The notes below the pieces were generated by a model that worked only from the letters and a program-made list of their open reading frames with translations, searched no databases and was not told where the DNA came from. A DNA stretch of 30,923 nucleotides, from positions 1 through 30,923 of the forward strand of contig CAYPCW010000034.1 in assembly GCA_964409335.1 (NCBI GenBank), read 5' to 3'. This document shows, one piece after another, positions 7,265 through 14,313 of the stretch (the stretch's first letter is position 1; each line of letters begins with the position of its first letter). The stretch comes from JABMOW01 sp964409335 (GTDB lineage: Bacteria; Fidelibacterota; Marinisomatia; SCGC-AAA003-L08; JACNLC01). Both the position numbers and the translations under genes were made by a program.

Positions 7265-9659
7265 TGAGTGCGACTTTCGTCACCGCAGAGGCGCCATCCT
7301 GAAGATAGGCGGTGATCAGGTAAATTCCTGATCCTGCGGGCATTCCGTTTTTATTCTTCCCGTCCCAAAGCGCCTGAGTGGAGGCGAGCCCGTCATAGGC
7401 GGCTTCCAGTTCAACGATCACCTGACCTGATAGTGTGAGAATCAGCACTTTCGCCCCGGGAGGACATCCGTCTATGAGCAATGGATCTCCAACTGCCGGG
7501 ATAAACGGGTTGGGGGTTACGAGTAATTCGGGTTTGGGTGAATTGATGGATTTATCATAATAGATTCGAAGCGATGATATCCCCTTTTCCGTCGCAAAGT
7601 AGATAATCCCTGCGTCGTGATCAATGACGGCGTCATACACAATATTTGAAAGCAGGGGACTGTTTTCTGTCGTAAACCCGGTATCGTCAGGCCATATTGA
7701 TGTACTTTCAGTGATCACTCTAACTCCATCAGATTGTGAAGTTATCCATTTATTGCTCATTTTATCGCTGATAATTCTGTCACCCATACGAAAAGGGATA
7801 TATCCAAAATAATCAACGGGATACACGGGGGACAACTGTATGGAAGACGATTGGTCGAAAACCTGATAACCCTGTACTCCTCCGCTGGTTAAAATCCATA
7901 GTAATCCCAGTTCATCAAATGTTAAATCCCAGATTGAAGTCCCCGGCGGCTCCCGGGTGAACGTGACCGGATACCAGATATCATCGGATTCATCCGCGAA
8001 AGTATTGCGCGGATTCACCACTTTTATCCCACCGGATGAGAATCCAAAATAGTTCCGGAATCCTATCCACGCTCTGTTTCTCGAATCGAATGCGATTGAT
8101 TGAGGAAGATAAGATTGTTCATCCGGGGCGGTCACATGATACCAATTCCCCAGAGGAGTCCTGATCGCAGCAGGATGATTGTAATTTTCCGAATAAGCAT
8201 TGATCGCCCAAATATTTCCCGGAGCATCCGTTTTTATTTGGTGAATGGACATATATCCAAGTCCGGAGTTATCATCGACAATTCCATGCATACCGTCCAG
8301 TATACCATCTACAGTGTCAATGATGACATATTCCATCGTTCCCGGGTCAATAGTGATGATTCCACCATTCCGTTGGGGATTGGAAGGGAACACTCCATTC
8401 ACTCCCAGTACAATTTTTTCATCTTCCGACCAGGCAATACCACCCGTACCCGATGCACCGGACATCCAGTCTATTCTGGAAGCGGTAAATGTATCGATGG
8501 AAGGGTCATCCAGGGACATGCCGTCTGTATTCAACCGTGTAAGGACATGAGAAATGGTGCTGTCTTCCATGATCATCACCCCGGATAATCTTTCAGAATC
8601 CTCAACTCCGTAGGGATCATTTACATGGGCGATCACCTCGCCATGTGGACCGATCGTAATGGAATGAAAACGATTGCACACGAGTGTATTCGGTGCCCGG
8701 CCATTGGTTAAACCGGTCATGGGGTCCAGGAAAAGCAGGCCGCGATTTTTCATCCCCAGCACAACCTTGCCTGAGTACGAGTCAAAACAGGTGACACGGC
8801 TAGCGGGAGGCGTCTGAAAAGAATATACAATAGTCTGACTATTTAACGAAAATTTCCGATACAATGTGGAAGTAATAAATGTGATCGAAGGGGATTCGGG
8901 TTCGAACTTTGCGTCCAACACCGTGCTGATATTCATGGCGACTTTTTGAGTCCATTCGTCATTTTCATGATGATAGAGCCCTGCTGCTTTGAACAGATAA
9001 ATATCGGTTCCTGTCAATACCAGTTGTTCGGCGTCCGATGCCGCATACACGACTTCCCAGGAGGTTTGAAAATTGAGAATATCTGATTTTCGCCCGCGAA
9101 AAACACCGCCGTCGGTCGTGAGATAGATAAATTCATCATCTGCGTCAATATCACTGATGTGGCTGATACCGACGGGAAATTCATGATAAATTTCTTCAAA
9201 ATGAGGATTTTCAGGTTCGGATATGGATAGCTCAATGATTCCGGTGGCAAATGCAGATCGATATATGGCAAACAACCGGTTCCCATCAATAAGCATTTTA
9301 CCGATCATATCCAGATTCAAATGGTCGATATGTTTTAGTAAGCCGAAAGGTTCGGCATAGGTCTGAACTGTGCCCTTGGGTGAATTCCCGCCCAGATATA
9401 TTATTCCGTCTTCGGTGATCGCCATGCTGCTAATATCGGAATAGTCAAGTCCATCATCGGTATTTCTAAAATGGAATGATGCGGTCGAATCATCATAAAT
9501 GAGGATGCCGCCGTGAGTCGAGGCGTAAATTTTTGTTGATGACGTCCATTTGATGGAGGTTGGCGATAAAAATGAGGTATAACTTTTCCATTCCCCCACC
9601 TGGAGTTGCCCGAATAACATACAGGTTATCGGCGGAATTATGAGGAAAAGGCATTTCAT
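7254..9659 (-). CDS. PorZ-like beta-propeller protein with C-terminal sorting/FlgD-type Ig domain
   Basis: About 801 residues. The frame also opens at a TTG at 9662, directly after the ribH stop, but ATG 9659 gives the better signal peptide (MKCLFLIIPPITCMLFGQ). The mature protein begins with VGEWKSYTSFLSP and continues with repeated four-stranded blades carrying motifs such as IYASTHGGILIYD, DGIIYLGG and FATEKGISSLRIY, as in two-component-type propellers and PorZ. The last 90 residues (from ELLVTPNPFIPAVGDP to GIYLITAYLQDGASAVTKVALIRQ) form a FlgD/T9SS-type Ig module. PorZ in Bacteroidetes sits at the cell surface in the type IX secretion attachment complex. Whether this protein does the same here is inference; a generic secreted propeller is the alternative. 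It follows ribH without spacing. Confidence 0.75.
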   Translation of the reverse strand: MKCLFLIIPPITCMLFGQLQVGEWKSYTSFLSPTSIKWTSSTKIYASTHGGILIYDDSTASFHFRNTDDGLDYSDISSMAITEDGIIYLGGNSPKGTVQTYAEPFGLLKHIDHLNLDMIGKMLIDGNRLFAIYRSAFATGIIELSISEPENPHFEEIYHEFPVGISHISDIDADDEFIYLTTDGGVFRGRKSDILNFQTSWEVVYAASDAEQLVLTGTDIYLFKAAGLYHHENDEWTQKVAMNISTVLDAKFEPESPSITFITSTLYRKFSLNSQTIVYSFQTPPASRVTCFDSYSGKVVLGMKNRGLLFLDPMTGLTNGRAPNTLVCNRFHSITIGPHGEVIAHVNDPYGVEDSERLSGVMIMEDSTISHVLTRLNTDGMSLDDPSIDTFTASRIDWMSGASGTGGIAWSEDEKIVLGVNGVFPSNPQRNGGIITIDPGTMEYVIIDTVDGILDGMHGIVDDNSGLGYMSIHQIKTDAPGNIWAINAYSENYNHPAAIRTPLGNWYHVTAPDEQSYLPQSIAFDSRNRAWIGFRNYFGFSSGGIKVVNPRNTFADESDDIWYPVTFTREPPGTSIWDLTFDELGLLWILTSGGVQGYQVFDQSSSIQLSPVYPVDYFGYIPFRMGDRIISDKMSNKWITSQSDGVRVITESTSIWPDDTGFTTENSPLLSNIVYDAVIDHDAGIIYFATEKGISSLRIYYDKSINSPKPELLVTPNPFIPAVGDPLLIDGCPPGAKVLILTLSGQVIVELEAAYDGLASTQALWDGKNKNGMPAGSGIYLITAYLQDGASAVTKVALIRQ

Positions 9660-9662
9660 CAA

Positions 9663-10139
9663 TTAGTTGCTGGGAATGAGTTGTCGGTACACAGAGATCA
9701 TTTTAAGTGCGGATTCCATCACCTCCCACCCCTTGTTTGAGGATTTCGTACCCGCCCGCTCCAGCGCCTGTTCATAGTTGTTGGTGGTCAATATCCCAAA
9801 TATTACCGGGATATCACTTTTTCGGGATAATTCAGCGACTCCCTGTGCAACTTCACCCGCAATAAAATCAAAATGGGGCGTCCCCCCGCGAATGACCGCA
9901 CCCAATGTAATAATCGCATCCCATACCTGGCGCTCCAATACCTGCCGGACCATCCCCGGTATTTCGAATGCGCCCGGGACATGGATCACTGTCAGATTTT
10001 CAGCCGACCCGCCGTGAAAAAAGAAAGCATCCACCGCTCCCATCGTGAGTGATTCAGAAATGATGCCATTAAAATCCGCAACGACAATCGCCACCCGTGT
10101 ATCAATGGCGGTCACAAGTCCCTGTAAAATATTAATCAT
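9663..10139 (-). CDS. ribH: 6,7-dimethyl-8-ribityllumazine synthase
   Basis: The frame opens at a TTG (10160), but the ATG at 10139 gives the expected N terminus (MINILQGLVTAIDTRVAIVVADFN) and a protein of 158 residues, the family norm. The conserved blocks are present: VPGAFEIPGMVRQ, GAVIRGGTPHFDFIAGEVAQG with the catalytic His, and PVIFGILTTNNYEQALERAG. The enzyme condenses 5-amino-6-ribitylaminouracil with dihydroxybutanone phosphate to give lumazine, the penultimate step to riboflavin, usually as a 60-mer or pentamer shell. The start overlaps the ribBA stop by 8 bp, with a GAGGGG ribosome site somewhat far (13 bases) upstream. Confidence 0.95.
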   Translation of the reverse strand: MINILQGLVTAIDTRVAIVVADFNGIISESLTMGAVDAFFFHGGSAENLTVIHVPGAFEIPGMVRQVLERQVWDAIITLGAVIRGGTPHFDFIAGEVAQGVAELSRKSDIPVIFGILTTNNYEQALERAGTKSSNKGWEVMESALKMISVYRQLIPSN

Positions 10140-11358
10140 CCGGATCAGCCAGCCCCTCAAGGATCATATGCCCCAGTTTTTCCTTTTTGGTGGCAAGATA
10201 TTTCCGGTTTATGGCATTGGGTAGAATTTCCAGCGGTACCCGATCCGTGATCTCCAGCCCATATCCCTCAAGTCCAATAATCTTTCGCGGATTATTCGTA
10301 AGAAGTTTCATCCTGTGCACACCGCATTCCAGCAGAATTTGGGCACCGATACCGTATTCACGCAGGTCATCGGCAAACCCCATTCGATGGTTGGCTTCTA
10401 CCGTGTCCAGTCCGGTATCCTGAAGCCGATAGGCGTTAATTTTATTTTTCAGGCCGATCCCGCGACCCTCCTGCCGAAGGTAAACCAATACTCCCTTCCC
10501 GGAATTCTCTATTTTTTCCAATGCACGATGCATTTGATCCCCACAATCACACCGCAGAGAGCCAAACAGATCTCCCGTGAGGCATTGTGAATGGACTCTC
10601 ACCAGAACCTCATCTTCTTCGGTGATCTCACCCTTGATAATCGCCACGTGATGGTCTCCATGGATTGTGTCTTCGAATAGTGATAGTGTGAAATCTCCAT
10701 ACTTTGTGGGAAACGGAATCGTCACCAATTTTTCGACCAGTTTATCATTTTTGTGTCGAAATTTAATCAGGTCTGCGATAGTGATGATCGGGAGGCTGAA
10801 CTGCTCCGAAATTTCCATTAACCGGTTTAATCTTGCCATGGTACCGTCTTTATCGATGATCTCTACCAATAGTGCGGATGGCTTCAGTCCGGCTAACCGG
10901 GCAAGATCCATCCCCGCTTCGGTATGACCCGCACGTTGTAAAACGCCACCCTCTTTACCAATCAGGGGAAACATATGTCCGGGCCGTCCTAAATCAGATG
11001 GTTGTGATTTTTCATCGATCAATACCTGTACGGTTTGCCAGCGGTCGTGGGCAGAAATTCCGGTGGTAGTGTTTTTAATGGCATCCACACTGATGGTAAA
11101 ATGGGTCTCATGTAATGAAGTATTGCTTGAAGTCATTGGAGTCAAATTAAGTCTTTTTGACCATTGGGACGGTATAGATATGCAGATCAATCCCTTACCT
11201 TCAGACATCATAAAATTTAAATCATCCGGCGTCGCTTTATGGGATGCGATGATGAAATCGCCTTCATTCTCACGATCCTCATCGTCAACGACAATCACCA
11301 TACCGCCGGAATTGATCCTGTCAATAGCCGTTTCTATGGTATCAAATACTTTTTTCAT
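10132..11358 (-). CDS. ribBA: Bifunctional 3,4-dihydroxy-2-butanone-4-phosphate synthase / GTP cyclohydrolase II
   Basis: 408 residues in two fused domains. The RibB half (about 1-200) has the acidic metal loop DDEDRENEGDF at 25-35 and the HTEAGMDLARLAG block near 145-157, making the four-carbon unit from ribulose 5-phosphate. The RibA half (about 205-400) has the zinc cysteines C258, C269 and C271 in SQCLTGDLFGSLRCDCG and the LRQEGRGIGL loop near 293, opening GTP to the pyrimidine precursor. The enzyme therefore supplies both inputs of riboflavin synthesis. Both active sites look intact. It lies 42 bp after ribE and overlaps ribH. Confidence 0.96.
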   Translation of the reverse strand: MKKVFDTIETAIDRINSGGMVIVVDDEDRENEGDFIIASHKATPDDLNFMMSEGKGLICISIPSQWSKRLNLTPMTSSNTSLHETHFTISVDAIKNTTTGISAHDRWQTVQVLIDEKSQPSDLGRPGHMFPLIGKEGGVLQRAGHTEAGMDLARLAGLKPSALLVEIIDKDGTMARLNRLMEISEQFSLPIITIADLIKFRHKNDKLVEKLVTIPFPTKYGDFTLSLFEDTIHGDHHVAIIKGEITEEDEVLVRVHSQCLTGDLFGSLRCDCGDQMHRALEKIENSGKGVLVYLRQEGRGIGLKNKINAYRLQDTGLDTVEANHRMGFADDLREYGIGAQILLECGVHRMKLLTNNPRKIIGLEGYGLEITDRVPLEILPNAINRKYLATKKEKLGHMILEGLADPDD

Positions 11359-11400
11359 AACCTATCTCTCTTGCATTTCCTATGGATTGACCCGGAAATA

Positions 11401-12054
11401 TCAACTTTCACCATAATTAAAACTGTTAAATCGTGATGACATTGAGTCCTCGCCCCCATCTTCATCATCAAAACTTAACAACCGTTCGATGTATTTCCCT
11501 ACAATATCCGTTTCCACATTCACAGAGTCGCCAGGTTGTTTTATCCCCAGCGTCGTATGATCCAGGGTATGGGGAATCAAAGCGATCGTCAAAAGGTTTT
11601 CATCAATCTCTGCAATGGTGAGCGATATTCCATCCAGGGCGATCGAACCTTTCGGGATGCAGTACCTCATCCATTCCGGATCAATGGCGATTACCATCGT
11701 GACCCCATCACCTATGGGGGTATTTTCGATGATCACGGCAACCGTTTCCACATGCCCCTGCAGAATATGCCCCCCTAATCTCGTTGAGAGTGTCAGCGCT
11801 CTTTCGAGATTGACTCTCGTTCCCACTTCTATCTCACCTAAATTGGATTTTTTAAGCGTCTCGTGCACCAGATCAACCGTAAACTGGCTTTTTTTCCGGT
11901 CAATCACGGTCAGGCACACTCCGTTTACAGAGATGCTGTCACCAACATTCAGATCATCCATCACCCGTTTAGCTGAGATAATAAATTGCTTTCCCGCCTC
12001 GGTTTTAGTGATGGTTTTAATTTTCCCTAACTCTTCAACAATTCCAGTAAACAT
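11401..12054 (-). CDS. ribE: Riboflavin synthase alpha chain
   Basis: 217 residues with the diagnostic N terminus MFTGIVEELG and two tandem lumazine-binding barrels: SVNGVCLTV in the first (near 43-51) and ALDGISLTIA in the second (near 140). It dismutates two lumazines to riboflavin plus the pyrimidine precursor. The C terminus has an acidic, low-complexity extension (FDDEDGGEDSMSSRFNSF) beyond the usual trimerisation helix. Only 3 bp separate it from ribD. Confidence 0.95.
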   Translation of the reverse strand: MFTGIVEELGKIKTITKTEAGKQFIISAKRVMDDLNVGDSISVNGVCLTVIDRKKSQFTVDLVHETLKKSNLGEIEVGTRVNLERALTLSTRLGGHILQGHVETVAVIIENTPIGDGVTMVIAIDPEWMRYCIPKGSIALDGISLTIAEIDENLLTIALIPHTLDHTTLGIKQPGDSVNVETDIVGKYIERLLSFDDEDGGEDSMSSRFNSFNYGES

Positions 12055-12057
12055 GGG

Positions 12058-13125
12058 TTATACTTTCTTTTCAAAATGGGTTATGGTGTCGGATCCTGAT
12101 GCTTGCGTATCGATTAATTGCCATTCAGTTGTCAATTTAATTGGATTCGCGACACCTTTCTTTATCAATTTCTCTCCGGAGGTGATCAAATAAATCTCAT
12201 CAACCAGCCCATCAGTCATAAAACGGGAAACCAATTCTGCACCCCCTTCGATCAAAAGGCGGGTTACACCGGTTTCGGCAATTTTTTTCAGCATATCATC
12301 GGGTAATAATTTCTCACGGTGTTCTGATACCTGAAGAACTCTGCTATACGATGTCTGGTGTGATTCTACCGTTCTTTCAGAAGAAAGAATGATTGTTTCA
12401 GCCTGCTGATCTCTGAAAATCTTTAAATGTCTGGGTAAATTACAGTGAGTATCCGCGATAAATCGTATGGGATTCCTCCCTTCTACATCCCTGACGGTTA
12501 ATTCAGGATCATCGGTTACTGCTGTATTTTTGCCAATAAGCACACCGTCACAGACAGCTCTCAGACGGTGCGTGAAAATCCTGGCTTCTTTTCCCGAAAT
12601 GGTGGTTCGCGTATTCGTGTCAGCTGATATATACCTGTCCGACGATTGAGCCAGTTTTACAATCACCCGGGGAATTTTCTCCCGTACCCATTTCGTAAAA
12701 TTGCGATTCAGATACTCAATTTCGTTTCTCAACACACCGGTGACCACATTAATACCCTGAGCCTTGAGGCGGGAGATCCCGTCTCCGTTAACCAACGGGT
12801 TCGGATCCGTCATACCAATCACCACAGATTTTAACCCGGATGCCATAATTCGGTCAGTACAAGCGGGGGTTCGTCCGTGAATGCTGCAAGGTTCAAGGGT
12901 GACATACATGGTTGAGCCATAAGGAATATCATCTAATTGTGTCAGCGCATCTACCTCAGCATGAACCCCGCCACATTCGTGGTGATATCCCTCTGCAATA
13001 ATATTATTATCGTTTGAAACGATCACACATCCGACAGCGGGATTAGGGGATACCTTCCCAAGCCCACGGAGAGAAATGTCTATTGCCCGGCGCATGTGCA
13101 CCCGGTGATGGTCGATTTTTTGCAT
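12058..13125 (-). CDS. ribD: Bifunctional riboflavin-specific deaminase/reductase
   Basis: 355 residues. The N-terminal deaminase domain (about 1-145) has the zinc set H55-A-E57 (GGVHAEVDA), C80 and C89 (EPCSIHGRTPAC). The C-terminal reductase domain (about 150-355) has the VKLAQSSDRYIS entry and the LLIEGGAELVSRFM nucleotide-binding block. It performs the deamination and side-chain reduction steps between GTP cyclohydrolase II and lumazine synthase. It is the first gene of the minus-strand rib operon, and no FMN riboswitch is recognisable upstream. Confidence 0.95.
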   Translation of the reverse strand: MQKIDHHRVHMRRAIDISLRGLGKVSPNPAVGCVIVSNDNNIIAEGYHHECGGVHAEVDALTQLDDIPYGSTMYVTLEPCSIHGRTPACTDRIMASGLKSVVIGMTDPNPLVNGDGISRLKAQGINVVTGVLRNEIEYLNRNFTKWVREKIPRVIVKLAQSSDRYISADTNTRTTISGKEARIFTHRLRAVCDGVLIGKNTAVTDDPELTVRDVEGRNPIRFIADTHCNLPRHLKIFRDQQAETIILSSERTVESHQTSYSRVLQVSEHREKLLPDDMLKKIAETGVTRLLIEGGAELVSRFMTDGLVDEIYLITSGEKLIKKGVANPIKLTTEWQLIDTQASGSDTITHFEKKV

Positions 13126-13234
13126 ATTTTATTCGAATCGAAGGGTTAAATTTATATTTTACCGCCACAGCCATCCGACGACTTTTATCACAGAATGACA
13201 TGGGGCATTGACTCATCATAACCATACCCATAAG

Positions 13235-13290
13235 TCAGTGGTTGGTTTCAGCGGTGGCTGTTAGCCGTCCGCTGAAGTGTTTTGTTAGGC
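13235..13290 (-). repeat. Integron attC-like element (incomplete)
   Basis: On the minus strand the element opens with GCCTAACAA (13290-13282), the classical 5' end of integron attC sites (R'' box RYYYAAC followed by AA). It continues into a hairpin: TTCAGCGG (13276-13269) pairs perfectly with CCGCTGAA (13254-13247), an inner GGCT/AGCC stem closes on an AAC loop, and the arms differ by one unpaired base, as attC arms do. The matching 3' R' box (GTTRRRY) is not found in the following 45 bases, so it looks truncated or decayed. Confidence 0.5.
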
Positions 13291-13384
13291 ATAGCCTTTC
13301 ATCATTCGTCCTCCACTATAATATTATACCGTTCGATCAACTGGAGCAACTGTTTTATCCGGTATGCTCTGGCTTGCCCACTAA

Positions 13385-13585
13385 CTACCTGGAAATTAAG
13401 CAATTCTTGAATTTCGGGGTGGACAAAGATGGGGTGGCTGCCCAATTGTAAGGATTAATTCTTTTTGTAAAAAAAGGCAACAGAATGGGGATGTCCCTGC
13501 AGAAACCAACCGGGGCGGGATTATCACCAACCTCCATAAACGTCCAACCTCCAATAACATCCCTGATGAAAGTATTTTCTGACAT
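13385..13585 (-). CDS. Small hypothetical ORF, possible gene-cassette remnant
   Basis: A 66-residue frame starting at ATG 13585 with a reasonable ribosome site (AAGGGA six bases upstream). The product has no motif, signal peptide or family I recognise. It reads toward the attC-like hairpin 95 bp downstream, and a GTTAAAT heptamer (13621-13615), matching the GTTRRRY cassette-boundary consensus, lies 30 bp upstream of its start. These three marks are the layout of an integron cassette. The plus strand also has an open stretch over the same bases, so coding is uncertain. Confidence 0.3.
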   Translation of the reverse strand: MSENTFIRDVIGGWTFMEVGDNPAPVGFCRDIPILLPFFTKRINPYNWAATPSLSTPKFKNCLISR

Positions 13586-13661
13586 TCACATCCCTTAGTA
13601 GATTACATGGAATGATTTAACGATGCCCGATGGTATTTAAAAATATTTGATAAGGAAAAAT

Positions 13662-14258
13662 ATGATCCCCGAACATTTGAGAAAATTTTCAGCTCCATCA
13701 TTATTCATGCTGGGACTATTTTTAATCATGACCTCATGTGGACCATCATTGACATTTGAGAAATTTTCCAATGATAAATTCGTAGAGTACAATTTAACCG
13801 AAATTGATATTGAGGAAATGCAATTTTTTTTAGAAGCGCCCATCATATTGAGAGACGCCGACCTGATAAAAGCCAATAAGGCAATATCAAATCAAAAATT
13901 GAAAAAGAAGAAAAAAGACATTATTGTTATCAACGAAAAAACAGCTGGAACCCTGTCAGATATGGGCAAAGATTGGGTGGATATCAATTTCGGTGATGAC
14001 ATCATCCTTCGGTTTGTGCCCGCTGACCCGGGAAATTGGTACCGGTTGACTTTTTTTAACGGGCAGCCTATTATGGAAGGCAATGTCATCATGTACAAAG
14101 ATAAAAGGTATATTGTCACATACCGTCACATCCCCAGTAAGATAAATCCGCAAAATTACTTTTCTGAAATTCCCTATTTATATTTTAATCTGGGAAAATT
14201 TCTGGACCTTCAACGAAAAGAAACCATCATTAAAGGTGACAAACTCAAGAATTCTTAA
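13662..14258 (+). CDS. Hypothetical lipoprotein
   Basis: The frame opens at a TTG (13647), but ATG 13662 has an AAGGA ribosome site five bases upstream and gives a 198-residue protein. Its N terminus (LRKFSAPSLFMLGLFLIMTSCG) is a lipoprotein signal with the lipid-bearing cysteine at C26. After it comes a mixed domain with a strongly basic segment (KLKKKKKD, about 80-87) and a beta-rich C-terminal part (DIILRFVPADPGNWYRLTFFNG, VIMYKDKRYIVTYRHIPS). I do not recognise the family. It precedes the M1 peptidase gene by 55 bp on the same strand. The likely location is the periplasmic face of a membrane. Confidence 0.7.
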   Translation: MIPEHLRKFSAPSLFMLGLFLIMTSCGPSLTFEKFSNDKFVEYNLTEIDIEEMQFFLEAPIILRDADLIKANKAISNQKLKKKKKDIIVINEKTAGTLSDMGKDWVDINFGDDIILRFVPADPGNWYRLTFFNGQPIMEGNVIMYKDKRYIVTYRHIPSKINPQNYFSEIPYLYFNLGKFLDLQRKETIIKGDKLKNS

Positions 14259-14313
14259 CGGATCTATTCAATGTCTCTATCCAACTTCCATAATATACTC
14301 TAAAGGAGATCCC

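Larger units (their letters stand above)
13126..13661. other. Divergent region between ribD and the lipoprotein gene
   Basis: About 535 bp with no assured gene. It must contain the ribD operon promoter (minus) and the lipoprotein promoter (plus). It also holds the attC-like hairpin at 13235-13290, a 12-bp AT palindrome (TATAATATTATA, 13317-13328) and a possible small minus-strand ORF at 13385-13585. The ribD-proximal 70 bp are AT-rich. I found no RFN/FMN riboswitch signature. Confidence 0.6.

Noticed and set aside
8100..8588. 162-residue plus-strand ORF inside the PorZ-like gene
   Set aside because: Antisense shadow of a well-supported gene with no recognisable domain.
13126..13320. FMN riboswitch upstream of ribD
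   Set aside because: One short segment (AAAGTCGTCGGATGG on the minus strand) recalls the riboswitch 3' end, but the conserved GGGGCAGGGTGAAATTCCC and GACCGGCGGT blocks are absent, so I do not call it.
13242..13451. 69-residue plus-strand ORF across the attC-like hairpin
   Set aside because: It reads through the hairpin, has no ribosome site and no family resemblance; translated attC-like sequence often gives such spurious frames.
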